A DNA stretch of 20,890 bases from contig CAJUJB010000019.1 in NCBI GenBank assembly GCA_910586595.1, positions 29,320 to 50,209 on the forward strand, written 5' to 3'. Under the pieces are notes generated by a model. That model did not search any database, was not told the DNA's origin, and saw only the letters and a program-made list of their open reading frames with translations. This DNA comes from an uncultured Muribaculaceae bacterium. Its GTDB lineage: Bacteria; Bacteroidota; Bacteroidia; Bacteroidales; Muribaculaceae. Below are positions 15,880-20,890 of this stretch, in pieces. The first letter of the stretch is position 1. The number at the start of each line of letters is the position of its first letter. The position numbers and the translations under genes were made by a program.

Positions 15880-16458
15880 TTATTTATAAAGGTGATATTT
15901 TGACGATGCGGCGCGGAATGGCTCTACATCTTTATTCCAGTATGACTCTATGTCGGCCACTTTATAATTCTGGGTGAAGCGCTTGCGGATTTCCTTGCTG
16001 CCGCATACCTTGTCGAACATGTCGAGGCGTGATTGATCGGCGATGTCAAACAGTTTTTTGTCGGGATACATCTCGGCCAATTCCTCCATCACATAAAATT
16101 GTGTAAGAGCCAGAGGAGCGGCATCCTTGTCGGTTACATATACCTCGACACCCTGTATATTTTCGCCCTTGCCGGTCGAGTAGAACGGCTTGATGTGTAT
16201 TGGGCGGAACATGAGACCCGGGATATTGCGCGCATTCAGCCGGTGCGAGAGCTGCTCGGCATTGATCCACTCGGCGCAGAAGAGCTTGAAGGGGAGGGTA
16301 TAGCCCACACCGATCGACATGCTGTAGAGCTCACCTAAAATGCCTGATACAGGATAGTAAATGGCCGCTTCGGGATTGGGAATGTGGGGTGAAGGAAGAA
16401 CCCAGGGCATGCCGGTTTCGCGGAAGTCCATATCGCGGGTATATCCTTCCATAGGCAC
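15880..16458 (-). CDS. NamZ C-terminal fragment (downstream of the TAG)
   Basis: The open frame from the first ATG after the nonsense codon (64 nt downstream) to the natural stop, 192 residues (MPMEGYTRDMDF to YHLYK). It carries the second lobe of the DUF1343 domain but no signal peptide, so even if translation restarts here the product would stay in the cytoplasm, away from the N-terminal half. The frame is free of further lesions, which suggests the mutation is recent or artefactual. Confidence 0.5.
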   Translation of the reverse strand: MPMEGYTRDMDFRETGMPWVLPSPHIPNPEAAIYYPVSGILGELYSMSIGVGYTLPFKLFCAEWINAEQLSHRLNARNIPGLMFRPIHIKPFYSTGKGENIQGVEVYVTDKDAAPLALTQFYVMEELAEMYPDKKLFDIADQSRLDMFDKVCGSKEIRKRFTQNYKVADIESYWNKDVEPFRAASSKYHLYK

Positions 16459-16521
16459 AACGGTGAGGTCAACTTTTTTGCCTTCGCCTATCAGGCCTTC
16501 CTCATTGAGGTATCGTGCGAG

Positions 16522-17109
16522 CTAGCCAGGGGTCAGGCCATAAAGGTAAGGAATGGGGAACTGGCTTACAAACGAAACGCAGGAATCTTCAACAAGATTG
16601 CCCTCGATTTTATTACCGCCTACAGGGTTGGGGCGGTCGAGCACCATAAATTCCTTTCCGAGTTCGGCACAGGCTTCCATCGCCAGACCCATGGTTGAAA
16701 TGAAGGTGAACGAACGGCAACCGTTATCCTGGATGTCGTAGATGAGTACGTCTACGTCCTTGAGCATTTCAGGAGTCGGTTTGCGCGATTTGCCGTAGAT
16801 CGAGTGTACGGGAACACCGGTGGCCGGATCGACCATATTGTCGACTTTGTCGCCGGCGTGTACGTCGCCACGCACACCATGCTCGGGTGCATAGAGGCCT
16901 ACGAGTTCAACTCCGGGGGCAGCGGCCAATATATCGATGGTCGATGTGAGTTTGTTGTCTACGCCCGAAGGGTTGGTGATAAGGCCGACGCGCTTGCCGC
17001 GGAGACCTTCGAAGTTGTTGTCGCGCAGCACTTCGATGCCAGGTTTTACCTGAGCTGATGCCACGAGTGTGCAGGCTGCAATCGCAGCTGCGAGGATATT
17101 GCGTTTCAT
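16522..17109 (-). CDS. NamZ N-terminal fragment (upstream of the TAG)
   Basis: The 195-residue product that would actually be translated from the namZ start: signal peptide plus the first half of the DUF1343 domain, including the APEHGVRG active-site stretch and ending YGLTPG. It starts 2 nt after the ampG stop (TGATAATG). Lacking the second lobe it is unlikely to be active. Listed separately because an automatic annotation may call it as its own gene. Confidence 0.6.
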   Translation of the reverse strand: MKRNILAAAIAACTLVASAQVKPGIEVLRDNNFEGLRGKRVGLITNPSGVDNKLTSTIDILAAAPGVELVGLYAPEHGVRGDVHAGDKVDNMVDPATGVPVHSIYGKSRKPTPEMLKDVDVLIYDIQDNGCRSFTFISTMGLAMEACAELGKEFMVLDRPNPVGGNKIEGNLVEDSCVSFVSQFPIPYLYGLTPG

Positions 17110-17111
17110 TA

Positions 17112-18479
17112 TCAAGCTTTTTGAGGTTTTTTAGCACCGTAGGCCGGATCGATATGGCGGCGTACGAGCAGAGCTACGATCCAGGTTGCAACGTTGCAGC
17201 AGAGCACCCAGAAGAAGAAGTTGCGGTATGAGTTGCCGAGAAGATCTTCCTTGATCCATCCGGCAGCCATGCCGGGCAGCATCATGCCGAGGGCCATGAA
17301 GGCTGTACAGATGGCATAGTGCGAGGTCTTGTATGGTCCGTCGGCGAAGTACATCATGAAGAGCATGAAGGCCGTGAAGCCGAAGCCATAGGCAAATTGC
17401 TCAAGCACGATGGCGCAGCATACCTGGATTTTGCCGGATACCAGCGCATAGTCGGGCTGTACGTTCGAGAGGAAGATATAGGCAACACAGTTGAGTGAAG
17501 TTGCGAGAGCCATGGGCCAGATCCACTTGCGGAGACCACCCTGAGCAGCGCAAATACCGCCGATGATGCCGCCTACTGTAAGACCGATGATGGCGAGGGT
17601 ACCATATGCGAAGCCCACTTCGGTGGGAGTCATGCCGAGGCCGCCGGCGTCGCGTGATGCGAGCAGGAAGGGCTGGCAGAGTTTTACTACCTGAGCTTCG
17701 GGCAGACGGTAGAGCAGCATGAAAAGAATAGCGAGGAAGACGTGTTTCTTTTTGAAGAAGGTTACGAACGAGCCTGCAAATTCTTTGAGAATACCGCCGA
17801 TGGTCTTCTTCTCTCCGTCGCCGCCTACGGCCTGGTCGGCCTTGGGGTGGGGAAGCATGAAGAGGTGGTAGATAGATACCACGCCGAAGAAGATGGCACA
17901 GATGGCTACAGTCCATTTCCACGCGGGGGCCGGGCCTCCGGCAACACTCTCAAGGGCTCCGGCGATCATCACAAGACCACCCTGGCCGAAGATGCTGGCG
18001 CAGCGGTAGAAGGTTGAACGGATGCCCACGAATACGCTCTGCTGGTTAGTGTCAAGGGCGATCATGTAGAAGCCGTCCGACGCGATGTCGTGGGTAGCCG
18101 AGCAGAATGCTGTGATGACGTAGAAACAGAGGGCGATTGAAAATGCGCTTACAGGAACGCCTTCTGCAATCTGTGCGGTGTCGGGGAGAGGTAAGGTAAA
18201 CGCTATGGCGCCAAGACCGATGGCTATGCACATCTGCATGGTTACGGTCCACCAGCGCTTGGTGCGGATGATGTCGACGATGGGGCCCCAGAAGGGTTTG
18301 ATTACCCACGGCAGATAGAGCCATCCGGTATATAATGCCGCCGATGTCTCCGACATGCCCAGCTGGGTGAAGAGTACCATCGTCACCATGTTGATGAAGA
18401 TGAACGGGATACCCTGGGCGAAATAGAGGGTCGGAATCCAAACCCAGGGGTTCACTTTATTTTGTTGTACTGTGTTCAT
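17112..18479 (-). CDS. ampG: AmpG-type muropeptide permease (MFS)
   Basis: A 455-residue major-facilitator protein with about 12 membrane segments. The N-terminal WIPTLYFAQGIPFIFINMV, the loop LYLPWVIKPFWGPIVDIIRTKRWW and TAFCSATHDIASDGFYM are characteristic of AmpG, the inner-membrane proton symporter that imports GlcNAc-anhydroMurNAc and muropeptides. I chose the ATG at 18479 (MNTVQQNKVNPWVWIP); the longer frame to 18554 would add an untypical 25-residue stretch and overlap the SpoIID-like gene. The central loop (about 235-265, charged, HPKADQ...GGDGEKKT) is cytoplasmic. Located after the SpoIID-like gene (71-nt gap) and directly before namZ (2 nt), it gives the operon a route for disaccharide muropeptides alongside the DUF5009 protein. 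Confidence 0.9.
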   Translation of the reverse strand: MNTVQQNKVNPWVWIPTLYFAQGIPFIFINMVTMVLFTQLGMSETSAALYTGWLYLPWVIKPFWGPIVDIIRTKRWWTVTMQMCIAIGLGAIAFTLPLPDTAQIAEGVPVSAFSIALCFYVITAFCSATHDIASDGFYMIALDTNQQSVFVGIRSTFYRCASIFGQGGLVMIAGALESVAGGPAPAWKWTVAICAIFFGVVSIYHLFMLPHPKADQAVGGDGEKKTIGGILKEFAGSFVTFFKKKHVFLAILFMLLYRLPEAQVVKLCQPFLLASRDAGGLGMTPTEVGFAYGTLAIIGLTVGGIIGGICAAQGGLRKWIWPMALATSLNCVAYIFLSNVQPDYALVSGKIQVCCAIVLEQFAYGFGFTAFMLFMMYFADGPYKTSHYAICTAFMALGMMLPGMAAGWIKEDLLGNSYRNFFFWVLCCNVATWIVALLVRRHIDPAYGAKKPQKA

Positions 18480-18525
18480 TGACTGGTGTGATAGGATGAT
18501 TGGTAAGTTGAGGAGAGAGGAGGTG

Positions 18526-18552
18526 GATCCACGCCTTGGCGTGGGGCGGATC
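18526..18552 (-). other. Inverted repeat at the end of the SpoIID-like gene
   Basis: ccacgcc (18529-18535) and ggcgtgg (18538-18544) form a tight hairpin, flanked by gatcc (18526-18530) and ggatc (18548-18552) as an alternative outer pairing. It overlaps the SpoIID-like stop codon and precedes ampG by about 47 nt. No U tract follows on the minus strand. It may stabilise or process the mRNA; the evidence is only the pairing. Confidence 0.4.
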
Positions 18553-19879
18553 AATAGAGTGTGTCAAGCGTCGCGCCGGGGAAGTAATGCATGAGTATTT
18601 CCCGGAAGTTTTTGCCTTCGGCACTCATTACAGCGGCTCCAATCTGGCACAGACCTACGCCATGACCCCATCCGGCACCACGGAGTGTGAAGCAGGCCGG
18701 TACGCCTCGTTCGTCGGTATCGCCGTCTTCAACGACGAAGGCCGATGAATACAGGTGTGAGGGCGACAATGTGCGGCGTATCTCAAGTTCTTTGCCGATA
18801 ATCATCGTACGCTTGGTGCCTACGATGCGCAGGCGTGTCAGGCGACCTGAGGTGCCGCGTTCTACGGGCTCAAGAGCTTTTATAAGGCCGAAGTCTATGC
18901 CGGAGCGGCGCTCGATCAGAGCTGAGAGCTCGTCCTGGGTGTAATTGACTGTCCAACGGTAGAAATCTTGCGTTTCCTGATCGTAGTTATTAAGGACTTG
19001 ACCAAGTATGGCGGCGTCTGAGGTGTTGCAGTAGGCCTCGGGGCGACCGAGAATCCACTCACGGGCATTTTCCTCAACTCGCAGGTCGGGGAAATTGCGC
19101 TCGTCGGCGGAGTCGCGGGTTGCTTCGAGATAATGGTGGTGACGGGGTTCCCAGCAGTTTTCGAATTCTTCGAATACACCGCCGCAGCATTTGGAGAAAC
19201 GGGCATCGCAGAGATGGCCCTCGTTGTCTGTGAGAACGAGTCCGCGGGTCGCTTCAACCGCCTCGCGCACCGTTGGTGTGGTCTGGCGGGTGATACCCTG
19301 ATAACGCTGGCAGTGGTCATCGGCGCATACGTCGAAGTTCACATGGTCTTCGCGGTCATACCAACGCACGATCTCGTCGTCTGTAATTGTACATGACTTA
19401 TACTCCTCTTTTTCGGCTGCAAGACGCTTGGTCTTGTCGATCTGGGCAAGTAGCCAGCTGCGGGAGATTACGGCATGAGCCTTCAGAAATTCTGCACAGG
19501 CGGTGGCACTCATTTCAGACGAAATGACACTCATGAGGTAGTCTTCCACGGGAAGTACATTTACCAAAGTGAGTTTGTCGCCTTCTACAATGATTTTGAG
19601 GGCTCCAGTGAAACGTTGTGTCTCGCGACGTTCCCAATGGAAATTGACGCCGATGGTCACGTCGTAAACTTCGAATGACGCACCATTCTCTCCGGGTGTG
19701 AGCTGCACTTCGTCATGTTCCATCCCTTGCCAGGCTACGCGTTTGTCAGGGGAGATAGAGAAGGTCTGAGGGCCGCGCACTGCGCTGCCGGTTGCTTTGT
19801 GGCTGTAAGGTGCGAGAAGATCGACACGGATTTCCGTGGCGCTAAGTATGCCTACGTGTATGTCGGGCTGTCGTTCCAT
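18551..19879 (-). CDS. SpoIID/LytB-domain protein (peptidoglycan lytic enzyme or amidase enhancer type)
   Basis: A 442-residue protein with a SpoIID domain: LVNVLPVEDYLMSVISSEM (about 105-123) with Glu122 in the position of the catalytic Glu of SpoIID, then AEFLKAHAVISRSWLLAQ, a central CDARFSKCCGGVFEEF cysteine cluster, and the C-terminal GWGHGVGLCQIGA...HYFPGATLDTLY. SpoIID of sporulating Firmicutes is a lytic transglycosylase acting on glycan strands without peptides; LytB relatives enhance amidases. This bacterium is not a sporulator, so a peptidoglycan-turnover role is implied. No signal peptide is visible (it starts MERQPDIHVGILSAT), unusual for an enzyme acting on the wall. It begins 3 nt after the DUF4922 stop. 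Confidence 0.85.
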   Translation of the reverse strand: MERQPDIHVGILSATEIRVDLLAPYSHKATGSAVRGPQTFSISPDKRVAWQGMEHDEVQLTPGENGASFEVYDVTIGVNFHWERRETQRFTGALKIIVEGDKLTLVNVLPVEDYLMSVISSEMSATACAEFLKAHAVISRSWLLAQIDKTKRLAAEKEEYKSCTITDDEIVRWYDREDHVNFDVCADDHCQRYQGITRQTTPTVREAVEATRGLVLTDNEGHLCDARFSKCCGGVFEEFENCWEPRHHHYLEATRDSADERNFPDLRVEENAREWILGRPEAYCNTSDAAILGQVLNNYDQETQDFYRWTVNYTQDELSALIERRSGIDFGLIKALEPVERGTSGRLTRLRIVGTKRTMIIGKELEIRRTLSPSHLYSSAFVVEDGDTDERGVPACFTLRGAGWGHGVGLCQIGAAVMSAEGKNFREILMHYFPGATLDTLY

Positions 19880-19882
19880 GAA

Positions 19883-20812
19883 TCAAATGATGTTCTTGGC
19901 AATTTCTTCGACCTCTTCCTGGCTGAGGCAAAGCTCGTCGAAAATGCGGTTGATAATTGTGGCGTCGAGGCGCTCGAAGTCTTCGGGGCGCGGAGTGATG
20001 AATACACCACCCATATCGACAGATGCGGGGCTGATGAGCATGCAATCGGCACCTTCTGTGCCATAGAATGACGGACGGTGACGCTTGCGTGGAATGACAA
20101 CCATGCGCACACCGGCAGCCGTTGCATAGCATAATATGTTCATCATCGGCTCTTGCTCGCCCTCGGGAACAGGCAGGGCGGCGTAGAGACGCTTGAAGAG
20201 TTTCTCTCCTTCTTCGGGATTAACGGCATCGATTACGAACACACGCACCGGAAGTTCATCAGCGAGAGAAAGGCAGTTGTCGCCTTCTTCGGCTATAGTT
20301 TTCAGGTTGGTGTTCTCCAGAGCTTCCGCAATGGTAAGGAAGTCGGAGTTACCAGCCTGGAAGTGCATGTGGTCGGGCGCGGAGGCACCGCAGCGGGGGC
20401 CGTTGTAAAATACGGTGTATCCTTCAAGATCGGCGGCCAGACGCATCATGTCGGCTGCACGGCCTGATATGAGCTGATCTGTGTGTGATCGGTCGGGGAT
20501 TGTGAGATGACGCGGGAAGATTGGGAACGGATTCAACAGAATCGTATATTTCTCACCCCATTCGATTCCTCGCTGGACTTCGGGGCGATTTTCTGCGCAG
20601 AGGAAACACTTGCGGGCTTTAAGCGATGCGGCGTCGACTTTAGCTGCCGACGATACCATGCGTGCCGGGTTGAACTGTACTTTTATAGTCATCCCCGGCA
20701 TCTCTATTTCTTTGACTTTTACATCGCGCAAGGCCGCAAAATTGCCGGCGGCCTGAGGCCACTCGGCAATTTGTGCGGATATGAAGTCGTTGACTTTATC
20801 GGTGATCACCAT
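19883..20812 (-). CDS. DUF4922 protein, GalT/Ap4A-phosphorylase-like (HIT superfamily) nucleotidyltransferase
   Basis: A 309-residue cytoplasmic protein. Its core resembles the galactose-1-phosphate uridylyltransferase / Ap4A phosphorylase branch of the HIT superfamily: a Cys69-x-x-Cys72 pair (KCFLCAENRP), FPIFPRHLTIP, His110, FYNGPRCGAS and His148-x-His150-x-Gln152 (PDHMHFQ). In GalT the equivalent residues bind zinc (Cys, Cys, His, first His of the triad), the second triad His is the covalent nucleophile, and Gln marks a transferase rather than a hydrolase. So a reaction moving a nucleotide onto a phosphate or sugar phosphate is plausible; substrates are unknown. The start overlaps the preceding gene's stop by 1 nt (TGATG) and the SpoIID-like gene follows after 3 nt, so it is a fixed operon member. 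Confidence 0.75.
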   Translation of the reverse strand: MVITDKVNDFISAQIAEWPQAAGNFAALRDVKVKEIEMPGMTIKVQFNPARMVSSAAKVDAASLKARKCFLCAENRPEVQRGIEWGEKYTILLNPFPIFPRHLTIPDRSHTDQLISGRAADMMRLAADLEGYTVFYNGPRCGASAPDHMHFQAGNSDFLTIAEALENTNLKTIAEEGDNCLSLADELPVRVFVIDAVNPEEGEKLFKRLYAALPVPEGEQEPMMNILCYATAAGVRMVVIPRKRHRPSFYGTEGADCMLISPASVDMGGVFITPRPEDFERLDATIINRIFDELCLSQEEVEEIAKNII

Positions 20813-20890
20813 CAGGCTTTATCTTTATTCATTGCGCAGCGGGCTTCGAGTTCCCATGTGCGGATGCGGTCTTTATAAAGATTGTTGGCG
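20812..20890 (-). CDS. 3' end of an unidentified gene, first of the operon seen in the window
   Basis: The last 25 codons and TGA of a gene running in from the right edge; the visible C-terminus reads NNLYKDRIRTWELEARCA and then a short lysine/aspartate tail. The TGA overlaps the ATG of the DUF4922 gene by 1 nt, so it belongs to the same translationally coupled operon. The fragment is too short for me to assign a family. Confidence 0.65.
   Translation of the reverse strand, partial: ANNLYKDRIRTWELEARCAMNKDKA

Larger units (their letters stand above)
15880..17109 (-). pseudogene. namZ: Exo-N-acetylmuramidase NamZ (DUF1343, GH171), interrupted by an in-frame TAG
   Basis: The combined frame encodes a 409-residue secreted protein (signal peptide MKRNILAAAIAACTLVASA) of the DUF1343/YbbC family, characterised in Bacillus subtilis as NamZ, which releases MurNAc from the non-reducing end of peptidoglycan glycans. 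Family motifs: GLITNPSG, LYAPEHGVRG (about 74-83, active-site region), YDIQDNGCRSFTF, LDRPNPVGG in the first half; AEWINAEQLSHRLNA, PGLMFRPIHIKPF and QSRLDMFDKVCG in the second. Codon 196 (16524-16522) is TAG between YGLTPG and LARYLNEEG, where the family usually reads TPGELA, so a single GAG-to-TAG change explains it; the frame is otherwise intact. I use the ATG at 17109, since the upstream start at 17115 is a TTG. It may be a real loss, a strain polymorphism or a sequencing error. Confidence 0.9.

Noticed and set aside
16522..16524. TAG as a recoded sense codon in this organism.
   Set aside because: The aldo/keto reductase gene terminates at TAG at a normal family length, and other genes use all stops normally; a nonsense change or error is simpler.
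18480..18554. Longer N-terminus for AmpG (ATG at 18554).
   Set aside because: It adds 25 atypical residues and overlaps the SpoIID-like gene; the ATG at 18479 begins directly before the first membrane segment.

Overview
The window looks like a chromosomal segment of a Bacteroidales bacterium; a Muribaculaceae-like gut member is my guess, not something the sequence proves. Reasons: the tRNA promoter has the Bacteroidetes pattern TTTG-N19-TAnnTTTG; start codons lack purine-rich Shine-Dalgarno sequences; and the gene content (GH95 and GH2 glycosidases, a DUF5009 membrane protein, a DUF4922 protein, a DUF1343 exo-muramidase, a Spy-like protein next to a putative anti-sigma protein) is typical of that order. 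I see no phage genes, insertion sequences, CRISPR arrays, rRNA or long repeats, and no gene-free stretch above 300 bases.

Left part, plus strand (1-1715): the end of a membrane protein with an acidic tail (probably an ECF-sigma partner), a Spy/CpxP-like secreted protein, and a formate/nitrite (FNT) channel. At 1731-1892 the minus strand carries tRNA-Pro(TGG) with its own promoter and terminator.

Plus strand 1888-8524: a secreted GH95 alpha-L-fucosidase (or alpha-L-galactosidase) coupled by an ATGA overlap to a secreted GH2 beta-galactosidase, a pair suited to stripping Fuc-Gal ends from host glycans. A YghZ-type aldo/keto reductase follows. The GH95 gene has no ordinary start codon where its signal peptide begins; that spot also holds the -33 box of the tRNA promoter on the other strand. 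A convergent ZIP-family metal transporter (8529-9293) closes this part.

Right part, minus strand (20890 down to 9381): one compact cluster of ten genes, several overlapping by 1-4 nt, ending in a strong hairpin terminator. In transcription order: an unidentified gene (3' end only), a DUF4922 GalT/HIT-fold nucleotidyltransferase-like protein, a SpoIID/LytB-like protein, AmpG permease, a DUF1343/GH171 exo-N-acetylmuramidase (NamZ) broken by an in-frame TAG, a large FAD/4Fe-4S D-lactate dehydrogenase-type enzyme, a DUF5009/HGSNAT-like membrane protein (MurT-like), a BadF-type sugar kinase (MurK-like), MurQ etherase, and a secreted SGNH hydrolase.

Together this reads as a peptidoglycan (MurNAc) salvage operon: release MurNAc from glycan ends, import it or muropeptides, phosphorylate to MurNAc-6-P, split it with MurQ into GlcNAc-6-P and D-lactate, and oxidise the D-lactate with the flavo-iron-sulfur enzyme encoded in the same operon. 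The least understood members are the DUF4922 protein, the SpoIID-like protein without a visible signal peptide, and the DUF5009 protein that keeps the catalytic histidine of a transmembrane acetyltransferase.
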